From: Pleodorina starrii
Taxonomy: Eukaryota > Chlorophyta > Chlorophyceae > Chlamydomonadales > Volvocaceae
DNA length: 64,000 nt
Assembly: GCA_030267565.1 (NCBI GenBank)
Contig: BRXU01000011.1
Span: 2,408,501-2,472,500, forward strand
Direction of reading: 5' to 3'
Positions 45,167 through 56,716 of the stretch are shown in pieces. The translations under genes were made by a program, and so were the position numbers. The notes below the pieces were generated by a model. It saw only the letters and a program-made list of their open reading frames with translations, was not told where the DNA came from and ran no database searches. Position 1 is the first letter of the stretch; each line of letters begins with the position of its first letter.

Positions 45167-47575
45167 ATGGCGTTCGTGCTTGCAGCCAGCGCCGGCGTTG
45201 CCGCCACGCTACTGGTCCAACAAATAGCCAATAGGCTCCAGAAAAAATCAGGCGGCGGCAAGGGCGATGACATCCAGGAGCGCTCCACAACATCGAGCGC
45301 TGGCGGCGGCGCGGCAGCGTATGAGACCAAGAGGGCTGTCGACGGTGCGTTGTTTGGGACCTTGAACAACCAAAGGGGCCAATCTCAGGGGGTCAGGAGC
45401 CAGGGCCACACCCGAGGGCTGGGGGCCCACACCGACGGTGCGGGACTTCACCGGGGGGTTCAACCACGGCTTGACCCTTAAGAGCATAGCCCACGGCCCC
45501 TGACGCCGGCAACAAACCGTCTGCTTGTACAAACCCACACCCGCACCAACTCGCCGCCTGCAGAGTACCTCCAGTTCCACTTCGCTTCCCCCGACGACCT
45601 GCTGCCGTACGCAAACGGCCCCAAGGTACGGCATCAAGCCCCGAAGGAAGCGTGTCGACCTAATGGACTTGGTAGGCGCCGATCTTGCCTCGCGCATACA
45701 CACTCCCAACACCCGATACAAGCACATCACTCACACACGCACACGCCCTTCCTCCCTCAATCGGATGCGGCCTCCAAAGCTCCTACACCGCGCGCGTTTC
45801 ACAACACGCACGCCCCTCTTGCGCGAGCGCACCCGCGCGCCTTCACTCTCACGACACGACGCTTCCCTTTCCCTCCTTTCCCTCCCCTCCCCTCCCCTCC
45901 CTTCCCTCCCCCTCTCCGCAGGAGGCTCTGTCCTTCACCGCCCGCCTGGCCCAGCTGTGCGAGCGGCACTGCGATGCGCTTGCGGACTTCACCGGGGAGC
46001 GCGAAGACGCGGTGGCTCTGGACCTGGGCTGCGCAGTGGGCGGCGCCACCTTTGAGCTGGCGCGCGCCTTCCCCCACGTGCTGGGTATCGACTACTCCAA
46101 GCACTTTGTGGATGCTGCGGATGTGAGCAGCGGCTGGAGTGAGGTTTTTGCATGAATGAATGACACAAAAATAGATGAAACCGGGGGTTTGCGTTTCGCC
46201 AGTTCCTGGAGCTGTCTTCGGGGCTGGGCGGCGAGTTTTTCAACGCACCCGAATCCTCTCTGAAAGAAAGAACGAACAGACCCAAAGTCTCTGCAAGCCA
46301 CCCAAATCCCTTCAGAAGACCCAGACCCTCGTCACGAGCCCTAGATCCTTTTCAAATTCTTCTCGTATTTACAACAACACTCCCGCGACAACGGCTGCCA
46401 CGCAGCTGATGAAGGCCAAGGGCTACTGCGAGTTTGAGTCGGTGGTGGAGGGCGACATCAAGCAGCGGCTCATGGCGGCCGTGCCCGCGGATATCGACCG
46501 CAGCCGGGTCCGCTTCATGCAGGTGCGGGGCTGAGGGATGTGCGGGAGATGTGGGTTGTGGGGGGGGTGTTGGGGGGGGGGGGTTCAAAACAAACCGGAA
46601 CCAACAGAGGCAGCGCTCGGAGGTAGGTTGCGGGCGGCAGGGTGCGGAGGAGGGGCAGAGGGCCAGGCGTGGCGGGCGCAGCGGTGCGGCCCGGGCCAGG
46701 CGAGCAGGCACTGTTCGTCTGGGCCGTGGGCCAACCCCCGGCCCCCGCCGTCCGCCCCGACACGGCTCCATCACCGAAGCAGCCCCCAGCACGCCCTGCC
46801 GGCCTGACGCAACCGGGGAGCTAGCAGCCATCTAGGCCATCTAGGCCCTCTGCCCGCCGGTGCCGCCGCACTGCTGGGTCCTGGCTCCGTTTGCCAACGA
46901 GTTCGCCTCCGTGCCACTGGCCCACTGCTACGCTGCGGCCTTCAAACCCATCATACCCCCTGCCACCCCCTGCCCCCCTGCCGCCCACCCTGCGAAATTC
47001 TCTTTATACCACCCCCGGCACCTGCAGGGCGACGCCTGCGACCTCCCCTCCAACCTGGTGCAGCTCGACTGCGTCCTGGCGGCCAACCTGCTGTGCCGCC
47101 TGCCCGAGCCCATGGCCTTCCTCAGCCGCTGCCGCTCGCTGGTCAAGCCGGGGGGCGTGCTGGTGCTGGTGTCGCCCTACTCCTGGCTCAAGGGCTGGAC
47201 GGACAAGGCCAAGTGGCTGGGGGGGTACTACAAGGCGAGTGGGGGCCGGGCTGGGGTGAGGCTTGTGGGTACCGGTATCCCCAGCGTCGCTTACGTGCCT
47301 TGCTTCCGTTCCCTCGCCGCAGCTCCCCCCGCCTTACGTGCCCCACCTCACTTCTCCGCTGCGATTTCTCTTTATGCCCTCTGCATCACTCCGTGACCCC
47401 CTCGCAGGACGGCCAGCCGGTGCGCACCGCCGACACCATCGCCGCCGTGCTGTCTCCCGACTTTGAGCTTGTGGCGCAGGAGAACGTGCCCTTCCTCATC
47501 CGGGAGCACGCGCGCAAGTTTCAATGGGGCTGCTCGCACGCGGTGGTCTGGAAGCGCAAGGGCCGCACGCTGTAA
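45167..47575 (+). CDS. OvoA C-terminal-type (putative 4-mercaptohistidine N1-) methyltransferase, stand-alone
   Basis: Six exons: 45167-45344, 45564-45625, 45922-46122, 46406-46522, 47028-47234, 47408-47575 (TAA). All phases join, giving 310 residues. After a short N-terminal hydrophobic, possibly targeting, segment come [15 protein letters not shown], the SAM-binding motif [62 protein letters not shown] and a C-terminal block with [15 protein letters not shown] and [15 protein letters not shown]. This pattern is the methyltransferase domain that in OvoA follows the sulfoxide synthase domain and makes ovothiol A from 5-thiohistidine derivatives. Here it is separate, and no sulfoxide synthase domain is seen in the window. 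The substrate is therefore inferred. The intron after 47234 has a GC donor (AAG|GCGAGT). Confidence 0.85.
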
Positions 47576-50300
47576 TGGCGGCCGGCGGGCAGTACCGCTT
47601 GCATCCATTCATGGACCGGCCCGGTAGCAATGCCTCTGTTGACCCGTAACGGGCCGGTGGTAGCAATGCATCCATGCATGCATGCATGACGGGCCGCTGA
47701 CAGGTGGTGGCGTGGCGCTACGCGCCCCAGCGGGGGGTGCACCCAACCAAGCACGGGACGGGAAAGAAGGAAGAGGCGAGAGCCGCAGGCAAAGTAACCC
47801 CGAGGCGACCCTGAAGCGGGTCTAGGGAAGGCCCCAATGGCGGATGCGCCAGGACACCGCCTCCCTCCCGCCCTCCCGCCGCGCCGCCATCGTGTATCGC
47901 GGCCGTTGCGCCACCGTTTGCTGGGACCGCCGTAATGGCGGCTGCCTCAGCCTCCGGCCGGTTTGGCTCGGGACCTATTCCGGGAACTCCGCTGCGCCTT
48001 TTGTAGTTTTGATGATGATGATGATGAGCCCCCGGCTCGTTTGCGCAGAGTCCACAACAGTGAGCGCGGCCTACAGAAGCCTGCCGTACTCACGGCTTCG
48101 GCCGCGGCCGTGCATGTGTCAGGTGCGGTGTGCACCGGTTGGGTGATCCCCCAGGGTCAGGGTCCGTCCCCTGCTAACCAATTTCTTCTTCACGTAGTCC
48201 TCATATGTAGACCGATTCATTCACGAATACCGGTAGCACCGATAGGGGTCTTTAGGGGCGGCGATGGGGGGACGGCCGCCTGCGCTGCTGCCTCGCTGGG
48301 GAGCCGGGAGGGGCGGCTGGGACTGCAGCGCGAGGCGCGGCGCTCGAAGGGCTGGTCTGGATGCTGTAAGAATGGTTCATATTTGGTCGGATGACGGCTT
48401 GTGCTCTTTCGGATGCGGATGTCGGATGCAAACGTGGCCTGGGGCGGCTTTTTAAGTTGCGCTGCGCGGCGTTTGCACTACAAGTTCTGCGACTTGCACG
48501 CTGCGCTCTGCTGGTTCAGTGCGTTCGCGGCTGGGCTAATTTAAGTATCTATGCAATGAGCAGCAAAGGTAGGATTGCGCACTATATAGATTAGTATGAC
48601 TCAAAAGGGAGGTGTCCAAGTTGCATTTTTTTACGGAAAATCCTGGAAAATCCCGTATTTGTGGAAATTGTGCGGAAACTCTACATCGGAACCAGGAACC
48701 AGCCAAGCTCGCCGTTGTGAACCGACAGCGCCCCACACCGGCGCCAGGGTCATTGTCAAGCGGACGAACGACACAGGGGCGGGTGCGGCGAAAGAGGTGT
48801 CGCTCGACTACGTCTGGTGCGCACTAACGCACACGACCTGCTGTCCGTCGCGCGTGCGGCGGAGCGCTGCTGCCGGCGGCTTGCTTCCAGCCCCTCCGTT
48901 GGCGGCCGTGATGGTGGATGGCCACCGCTCCTTCCCGCCGCTCCTGCTCAATTCCGCCGTCGTACATGGCCCCAGCCCCCAGGCCGATCGCCTTACGGAC
49001 GCGGCGCGGCTGGCGCCCAACGCCGTACATGCGGATCCACATTATATGAGCAGGACCGTCAAGTACGGCACGTGCACGACGTGTGCATTCGCAGTACCGT
49101 ACACCGTATTCGAGCTGATCAGCTATAGCTGCTGCATCAAGACGAAGAGGGCATTCCCCCCTGGCCAGCAGCCCACCGAGGTCCGGCTGCGCGCACGACG
49201 ATGAGCGCCTGGCGCTGGTCCCCTCACCAGCCTCGTGCCCTCCACCCCGACACCCCCGAGCGTTTGATATCCAATTAGTCGCTTGTGCTGCGACCAGCGC
49301 CCAAAGTGACCCGTGGGTCTGTCACCATTGCAAGCAACACACATACTGTACAGGTGAGGTCAACCGACAACTGCCAAACAGACACATGATGAAAAGCTTC
49401 CGTAGCGCCAACCGGTGTGTTGCCCGAGGTAACCCGACAAGTGCCAACCACCAACCACCAACCAGCCAACCAACCGCCACCGGCAACGGGCAAAATTGGC
49501 CACTGTTCGGGCACAGCCCTAAGAACAGAACAGGGCACCTGACCACACAGCCACTTGGCTTAAACTGGAACGCGGGCCAGCCGCTATGGCATGCATGTCC
49601 CTTTACACATGCCCCAAAAAAGCAGTTTCTTCCTTTCAAATGCACGCCGTGGCCCATACCTCAGCGCCCCAGACGTCAACGTCACTTGCAGATGCACAGC
49701 GGCATGCCTCAGCACGATGCGCGTCATGCGCGATGCGCGTCATGCACAACACCATATACTTGGGATGTACAGAACAATTGCACCGCAACATTGCACCGCA
49801 ACACAACACAGATATAGGCTGACCACGCAGCCGGTAACCGGAACACAACGAAAAAGTTATGCGCGCCATCCGAGATATGGAAACACCGGGATGTCGAAAC
49901 ACCAAATATGAAGGGTGGGCAAGTATGATAAATCAAGAGGATCAAGCATGCAACGCAGCTGGCTCGCGCGCGACGCAGCGCCCCCTCGTCGCGACCACCT
50001 CAGGAGGCAAGTTCCTGCCCCTCTGCACTCACTCATAACCGACTACGTCCTCGCATCTCACCACCGCGTCCGGACCATCTTGCGTAGCGCACAATCGCGC
50101 ATGCTCAACGCCGCCTCGTGGCTTCCTGGCCCCGAATCCGGTCGGCGCCAGGGAGGACGACGCCCCGCCCCGCCTTTACACACCTGATCCCCTCGATGGC
50201 TGCATGGGCGGCAACCCTCAGTACCGCTCGTCTCCCATCAACCGCAGCCGCAGGTGCAGAGCAGAGCTCGTGGCTTTCTGGCCCACGCTTTCTGGCCCTC
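47576..50300. other. intergenic region, no gene recognised
   Basis: About 2.7 kb between two convergent genes. It includes a CATG tetranucleotide run (about 47672-47688) and a GAT run (about 48012-48026). A TGTAA near 48366 could serve the methyltransferase transcript but is about 790 bp from the stop. Open frames (for example 48596-49204) show no recognisable domain. Confidence 0.55.
50176..50180 (-). terminator. possible TGTAA polyadenylation signal
   Basis: TTACA on the plus strand (TGTAA on the minus strand), about 120 bp downstream of the stop of the Pro/Tyr-rich gene. TGTAA is the usual signal in Chlamydomonas-type algae. A 5-mer alone is weak evidence. Confidence 0.4.
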
Positions 50301-50858
50301 TCAAGTCGATGGTGGCTGTGGCGGTGGTGGATATGGGCTGGCGCCGACTGCCGCCGCCACCGCCGGCGGCGGCAGGGGCGCTGCCGCCGCCGGGTAAGGG
50401 CAGGTGCCCCCGACCGGCGCCGCCGGGTAGTAGTACGCTGCAGGCTGCCCGTTCTGCGGCGCCGTGGCGTAGAACATCGGCTGGCCGTTGTACTGCATTG
50501 GTACGGCTGCGTACACGACGGGCTGGCCATCCACGGGTACGCCCGTGTACACGGGCCCCGGCGCGGGTGGGTACGGACCGGCTGCGAAGGGCGGCGGTGG
50601 GGCTGCTTGTTGGTAGGCCGCCAGGGGCGTCGCCAGCGGCACTGCGCTCCCCTGGGACGACTCGGGCGGCTTGGAGCAGCAGCTAAAGATGCATAGGGGC
50701 ACCGACGCCGCGACCAGCACGACGACGCCCGCCACCCAAACCCTGTGGCGGCGCGGGGGCGGCGCGCCAAGCAACGGGGCGGGGGGCAAGGCGACGTGAT
50801 GGGTGGGTGGCGCCAGTGAATGAAGCTGGTCGGCGAAGACGTTGGTGGGATATGGCAT
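50301..50858 (-). CDS. small Pro/Tyr/Ala-rich single-pass membrane protein
   Basis: Single-exon frame of 185 residues from the ATG at 50858; the open frame extends further upstream (to 51044) without a better start. The first 38 or so residues are Pro-rich with basic PPPRRHR. A transmembrane segment follows, VWVAGVVVLVAASVPLCIF, ending in SCC (a possible palmitoylation site). The rest is a Pro/Tyr/Gln/Ala-rich tail with three repeats of the form GQPxxYA: DGQPVVYA, NGQPMFYA, NGQPAAYY. I do not recognise a family. The composition suggests a disordered tail anchored at a membrane, perhaps facing the cell wall. Codon use is typical of the neighbouring genes. Confidence 0.55.
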   Translation of the reverse strand: MPYPTNVFADQLHSLAPPTHHVALPPAPLLGAPPPRRHRVWVAGVVVLVAASVPLCIFSCCSKPPESSQGSAVPLATPLAAYQQAAPPPPFAAGPYPPAPGPVYTGVPVDGQPVVYAAVPMQYNGQPMFYATAPQNGQPAAYYYPAAPVGGTCPYPAAAAPLPPPAVAAAVGASPYPPPPQPPST

Positions 50859-51003
50859 AACGGCAGTGGCGGAAGTGCGCGCTGGGGAATGGATGCTTTG
50901 GGTGGAGTGGAAAAGGTGAGCGCACACCGTCGGCGCTTTGGTGGGTCTTGGTCGCCGTGAATCGTGAGGTATCCCGGTTGCCCAGTCGACACCTGGGACA
51001 CGT

Positions 51004-51321
51004 TTACGACCGACGCACGACATCGGGTTGTTCAGGAGACGCATGAGGTACGGCCCGCAGCAGGGGCTCGAGAGCGCGATGAGAGGCAGGACAGGTTCTG
51101 TGGCGGGCAGCCCGAGCTATCGGCCCCGTATCGTGCAAGCAGAAGTCGCACCTGGCCCAATAACGCGCGCAGTTATCCTTTTCTATGCGGCAGGCTTCCT
51201 CACGCAGTGCACCAAGAATGCCGTTCCTGCATTTGTTGTATCGCTCGAAGCAGGGCGTGACCTTCGCCCAGCCCAAGGGCAGCATGACTGCTCCCGCAAT
51301 GAAGCAGCAGGCGAACAGTAT
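51004..51321 (-). CDS. possible exon of an unrecognised small Cys-containing protein
   Basis: A minus-strand open frame preceded by an acceptor-like CCCGCAG at about 51322. It encodes a hydrophobic segment (ILFACCFIAGAVMLPLGW) followed by a patch with regularly spaced cysteines (TPCFERYNKCRNG, EACRIEKDNCARYW, RCDFCL). The pattern resembles a signal peptide plus a small disulfide domain. The 5' exon, true end and family are unknown, so this is tentative. Confidence 0.25.
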   Translation of the reverse strand: MLFACCFIAGAVMLPLGWAKVTPCFERYNKCRNGILGALREEACRIEKDNCARYWARCDFCLHDTGPIARAARHRTCPASHRALEPLLRAVPHASPEQPDVVRRS

Positions 51322-53135
51322 CTGCGGGAGGGATTGAGGCCCATAGCATTGTCGGCTGGGACGGAAGAACACGAGGTAAAGGCATGGGCCACCAACTGCC
51401 GTAACTGCCGCAAGTGGCCCGAATAAACGGCGCGCTGCATATTATTTTCTTCAGAGAAGAACATTATTGTAGTCGTTGGTTTCATGCATGCATGGTCCGC
51501 CACAAGCTGCAGCGGTCCAAGGGTTCCGACTGACGTGCAAAATAAGCTTTCTCAGGCTATGGAAGGTAACCTCATCACGAGTTGCAAATGCATAGCTTAC
51601 CCATAGCGTCCTGTTTTGGGGCGTGCTAATCCCAAAATAGGTCATTCTTGATTTCTTGTCTCCCGGTTATCTTTATCGGGGGCGTGTAACGCGGGGAGGG
51701 TTATGACAAGGGCGTCAAAATAAGCTTTCCTGTGTGATTTCGAAAGCGTAAGGATTAGTGAGTTTCATTCATTCCTTGCAAAGGACAGAGGCTGGCAGCC
51801 AGTGATGTACGGACTACCCGTCGACTCCGTACGACGGGCATCCGCCGACAGCCGAGGAAACACCTATATCGTTATGTTAAAGCATCAACAAGCCTAATTT
51901 ACACACCGCCAGTTATGATGACGACGGTAATAACGAGCTTCGTGAGCACGTAAGGCCCAGACGAGCCAGGGCTTCTGTAACATCCTTCGGACATCATTTG
52001 GACTTGGGTTGGGATTTCCGTGAGCGACCTCCGGAAGCGCTTCTGATTTGTGGCATGGATAGCGCGCCTTGAGTTGTGTTAATGGGGGGGTTGTTTCCAT
52101 GCAACGCTGCCCCACACCGGTACTTCGTAGCGAAGGAGCACCTAGCGGGGGGGGAGGGGGGTTTGAAGAGTGTAATGCAAGAACGAAACCGGGGGAGGGG
52201 GTAAGGGTCGTTGCCGCCCCCCGTTGAAAGTCACGATGCACAGTGTGGTACGACATGTACGGACGTTCGGAGCGGAGCAGCACCTCGCTGTTGGGCGGCT
52301 GTGTCATTCCTGCGCCGCACGGAGGCACTGTGCCTACCCGAGGCGAGGTATACGAGGATGTGGTGTACTGCTCATCTACAGCTTTCTTTTATGGACTTCG
52401 GTCGTTTGGTGGCCCAAAACACCCGGTGAGCGGCCAACCCCGCCACACGGCACGCACCCCTCCGAGAAACAAACCCTTCCAAGCGCGCTCCCAAAACACC
52501 AGGTGAGCCGTTGCCGCCGCAGCCGTAACCACACTTCGCAGGGCCCGACGGGCCGGACCGCACCTCCTTGGCTCGGCTGTGTGGTCCGGCCGCCCACCCG
52601 TCCTGCGAAGCCCGGGTGATATCACCTCGCCGCGGGCAGCAGACCTAGGGCCCCCTGTCGCAGGCCCGCATGCCGTCCTCGCATGCCGCTTGACACAGCA
52701 AGCGCTGCTCCCCATTACATTACATTACATTACGAATACAGCGCCGTACTGCATGCTCACCATTACATTACATTACGAATACAGCGCTGTACTGCATCAG
52801 TGCCTCTCGATCGAACTAAGCGCTGCTGGCGCGGCAAGAGGCCGTAAAGTGGCTCCGCCTGCCTCCGCCTCCCTGGCCAGACCCGAATGGCGGCCACCGC
52901 CGCGAAATGGACCTCGCCGTCTCGCTGGACCTGCTGCGCTGCCGCCGCCCCCCGGAGCCCCGCCATCGTTCCCCAAGAGCAGCAACGCGCAGCGCCGGAG
53001 GTTGACACTTGACAGGGGCCCTCCGCTGCAACCCCTTTGCAGGTTCTCCTCCTTATCAGGATATCAACCCCTCCGCAGCAGTCCAATCCCTTGGCTGTTC
53101 AAGCCGAGCGCGCCGGCGGCCCGCGGCTCAGCGCC
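51322..53135. other. intergenic region, mostly featureless
   Basis: No recognisable gene. The stretch near 51440-51910 is relatively AT-rich. It contains the CATTA microsatellite downstream of the LRR gene. Its right part should include the 3' UTR of the minus-strand LRR gene. Confidence 0.55.
52713..52797. repeat. duplicated CATTA microsatellite unit
   Basis: (CATTA)n runs at 52713-52733 and 52761-52776 are each followed by CGAATACAGCGC and GTACTGCAT, so a larger unit of about 40 bp is duplicated. On the minus strand every CATTACA contains TGTAA, giving several copies of the algal polyadenylation signal about 360-420 bp downstream of the LRR gene stop. Confidence 0.85.
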
Positions 53136-56100
53136 TCACCGCCGTGGCGGCGACACCACCCGGTCCACACCCTCGTCTAGCCCTCGGTTGCCCAGCAGCG
53201 CCCCGCCCGCGATGACCTGCGAACGTTTCAAAAGGAAGCGAGGGTGAAACGTGAAAAGGAAGGCAGGCGCGAGGGGAGGGGCCGAACGCGCCAGGCAGGG
53301 ATGTGGCAGGGGACATGGGCAGTTGGTGTGACGGTTGGAGAAGGATGAGATGAGGTTGGGTTGGTGAGAGATCGAGACAGCCGGAAAGGACGGATGCGGT
53401 GCGTGAAGCGCGCTGTGGGACATGTCACATGTGGGTGCGTGTTTCGGTCCAGGGAGGGCCGGACGTTCCGCGTTTCCAAGGCATCCACTGTAAAACGGTT
53501 CACCCCGAGAAACAAAACCACATGTCGTGCAGCCACCCAGCGTCGAACAAGCCGCCGCCGCACACAGTACGCAAACGGCCGCATCGCTCACCTTGTCGTA
53601 CTTGGACTTGCGCCGCTCGTCAAACTCCTTGAAACCCGGCGTTTCCTGCACCGGGGCGGGATACCCGGGCACGACCGCGCCGCAACCATTACGGCCACAT
53701 TCAGAGATTCAGTGCGTCCACGCCGCCATCGCACAAGTAACAGTCAGTGCGTATTTTTGAACAGCGTTCCGAAAAGGCGGCGGCGGTGCCGCTGCCCCTG
53801 CCCGCGCCGAGGGTGGAGGTGCCGTTGCCGCCGACACAGCGCGCTGTGCCAAAAACGCGAAAACGAGCAGATCACTCAAATGGGGCGTGCATCCTTCTAA
53901 CGGGGCTCCAACACCCTACTAATGAGCTGCGAGGGCGGAGGCGTGTGCGTGTCCCTGGGCTGCGCGCACGCCACCTTGCCGCCGCCATTCCCCCACGCTT
54001 GCGCCCTCGGGCCGCCGCTATCACCCGCCACCTCCCACACTCTTTAGCCACGACACAAGCCGACACGTGATGCTGATGGTGATGGTGACGCGACCCCCAC
54101 GCTTCGCATTCTTCGGTCGTGGGCGGGCGCACACACGCACGCGCGTGCGTGCTCACGCTCGCAGCCTCATCACAACACGCTCGCAGCCCATCACAACACA
54201 TCACATGGCATCACATCACAGCTCCGACATCCCACCCACCTGCAGCTCGTCCGGCTTGATGGGGCAGCCGTGCAGGCTGAGCGTCTGCAGCGCCACGCAG
54301 CCGAAGAGCACCTCGGACGGCACCGCAAAGACGCGGTTGTTGTCCAGCTGCAGCGTCTTGAGCCGCTTCAGCTGCCCCAGCGCCGCCGGGATGACCGCCA
54401 GCTGGTTGCCCTGCAGCACACGAGCAGAGCACGGCGCAGCACAAGAACACAGCACAGCACAGCGCAGCACAGCACAGCACAGCACAGCAGAGCACAGCAC
54501 AGCACAGCACAAGCGCAGCACAGCACAGCACGGGTCGGCGCCGGCCATCGCCCGGTACAAGCACTAGAAAAGCCTCTGCCTGACATGATCCCCTGACCCG
54601 ACCACCACGTACCAATAACGTATAAGCACCCTGCACGAGTCATCAAACTCATCATCCTCCATCCACCACCCCCCAAAAACGACCCCACGCACGCACCTGC
54701 GCGTCCAGCTCTTCCAGCCGGCCGCAGCGGCCCAGCTCGTCCGGCAGCGACTCGAGCGCGTTGCGGGACACCACCAGCGCCTGGCAGCGACGCGGGAGCG
54801 GGGGGTAAGAACCAAGATATCGCCGCAGCCAGGTATCCAGCGGCGGCGGCGGGTGAAAAGAAGGTCTCGCTAGGTCTCGCAGCGAAGAGACGGAGACGGC
54901 CGCGGCGGCGGCGGGGTTGGAGGGCAAGCACGGGCGGGCGGTCCGCGTGTCCGGAGCGGCGCGAAGCGACCGGTATCGGCTGGAGAGACACGGTCGGCGT
55001 GCAGGGACTGTACCGGTATTTTTGGTTTCCAGGACTCGAAATCCGGTTATGTCGCAAGTGATGGCCTTCCAGCGACCACCCCGTAGCCAGGCACCCCGCC
55101 AGCCGTCCCCCAAGACCCAGACCAGTGCCGCACCTTCGGTAGCCGCCGCGCCCACGTTGACGTCACAGCCCCCCTTGCGGTGCCGTAACCCACATCGCCG
55201 TAACCCACACCGACGCAGCCCCTAGCCCCCAGCCCCCAGGCCCCAGCCCCCAGCCCCCAGCCCCCCCAGGCCGCAGGCCGCACCTGAAGGGACTCGAGGC
55301 CGCCAATGGCCGCCGGCAGCGCCCTCAGTCGGTTGCCGCTGAGCGACAGCCTCTCCAGCTTCCTGAGCTGCCCAATGTCCGGTGGCAGCTCCCCGACCTG
55401 GTTGTCATCCAACACCAGGATCTGCGCAGACGCGGAGCCGGAGCCGGAGCCGGAGGCGAGAAGGGCATCAGGGCGGCCGCTGACTGTCAGCCGCGGCTGT
55501 GTGGACTGGCTGCGGGCCAAAAGAGGAACGTTGCGGCCACCATCCAAGCAAGCACGCGCACGCGCACTCGCACGCGTGGGCCTGACGTCCCAAAGCATGC
55601 TTCGGCACTCCGGCGCTTCGGCGTTCCGGCACGCTCCTCACCCTCCGACCTCCGAGCCACTGCGAGTTGGGCAACATATCCCTTTCGAAGGGTCTGAGGC
55701 CCGACCCGACCCGACCCAACCCAGCCCGACCCGACCCGACCCAGCCCGACCCGACCCAGCTCGACACGATCCGACCCGACCCAGCCCGACCCGACACGAT
55801 CCGACCCAGCAAGAGCTAGCGGTAGGCTCCGGTTAGCTATTCCGGGAGATCCCGAGCGCCCCAGCGGACAGCTCTCATGCCCCCCCTGGAGGAACCCGAA
55901 ATACGCCCTCCGACCCCCGTCCCACCATCCCCACTGATACACGCACTACGCACTGCGCACGCGCCTTGAGCGAAGCGAGACCGGCGGCGGCCCCCGGCGG
56001 CAGCGCGGCCGTGAGCAGGTTCCCGGCCAACACCAGCCGCTGCAGCCCCGACAACGAGTCCAGGAAATCTGGGAGCGTTGTGAGGCGGTTGTTGGAAGCG

Positions 56101-56716
56101 TCGATCACCTTGAGCGCCGCGCCCGACTCGGCAAGCGCGGCGGGAAGCTCCTATGGGGGCGGGGGGGGCGGAGGGAGGAGGCGAAGAGGAGGAAGGCGGG
56201 CAGAGAGGAGGGTGCTGGGAGGGAGGGTGAGGGGACAGGGGAGGTTGGGACTTGGGGAAGGGGTTGTGGGGCGGTGCCGGGGCGTGCGGTGCTTGTAGGG
56301 CCGTGTGCGAGTGACGGCGTGTGTGGTGGGAGCGGGTGAGGGAAGGAGCTGGTATGGGGGTGTCACACGGCGGGGGCGACGTGCAGGGCAGGCCGGGCTG
56401 CAGGGTCCGGGGCCGCGGACCCTGCGTGTGCAGTCGGGTACTACAGTTGATTCTACATTGTTGAAAATTGTACACTGCTGGAAAGGCGTCTCCTTGCAGA
56501 CATGGCGTTGTGCGATGCGCATCCCTTCCGGCTGCTCATCACTTCGTAACGGTACCAGCCGTACAACTTGTCGCAGCTGCGCACCTTCAGACCCTGGTCG
56601 CGAAGCCCCACGATGCCGGTCTTGGCCCATGTTTGCTGCTGCCGCATTTGCACGTAGGGACGCGTGCGCGGGTCATCGGGTTTCCGCGGCAAGCAGGTGT
56701 CGAGACAATTCCCCAT
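53136..56716 (-). CDS. LRRC57-like leucine-rich repeat protein with N-myristoylation signal
   Basis: Seven exons: 56716-56585, 56150-55965, 55421-55284, 54780-54697, 54410-54240, 53645-53592, 53216-53136. All phases join, giving 281 residues. The N-terminus MGNCLDTC is a consensus N-myristoylation site, with Cys4 and Cys8 available for palmitoylation. It is followed by AKTGIVGLRDQGLKELP as in LRRC57, and then by LRRs of the short LxxLxLxxNxLxxLP type: DASNNRLTTLPDFLDSL, LVLDDNQVGELPPDIGQL, LSLSGNRLRALPAAIGGL, VVSRNALESLPDELGRC, LAVIPAALGQL, TLQLDNNRVFAVP. The C-terminal cap contains FKEFDERRKSKYDK. LRRC57 proteins are probable membrane-attached scaffolds of unknown partner. Exon 55965 ends with a GC donor (AAG|GCGCGT). 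Two introns contain simple repeats. Confidence 0.9.
54428..54536 (+). repeat. (AGCAC)n microsatellite in an LRR-gene intron
   Basis: About 100 bp of imperfect AGCAC/AGCAG/AGCGC pentamers immediately upstream, in the sense of the minus-strand gene, of the acceptor for exon 54410-54240. Confidence 0.9.
55205..55275 (+). repeat. (CAGCCCC)n C-rich repeat in an LRR-gene intron
   Basis: Imperfect seven-base units (CAGCCCC, CAGGCCC) just past the donor of exon 55421-55284. Confidence 0.8.
55697..55806 (+). repeat. (CCCGA)n-based minisatellite in an LRR-gene intron
   Basis: About 110 bp of CCCGA/CCCAG/TCCGA pentamers, with a longer period containing GACACGATCCGACCC, in the intron between exons 56150-55965 and 55421-55284. 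Confidence 0.9.
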
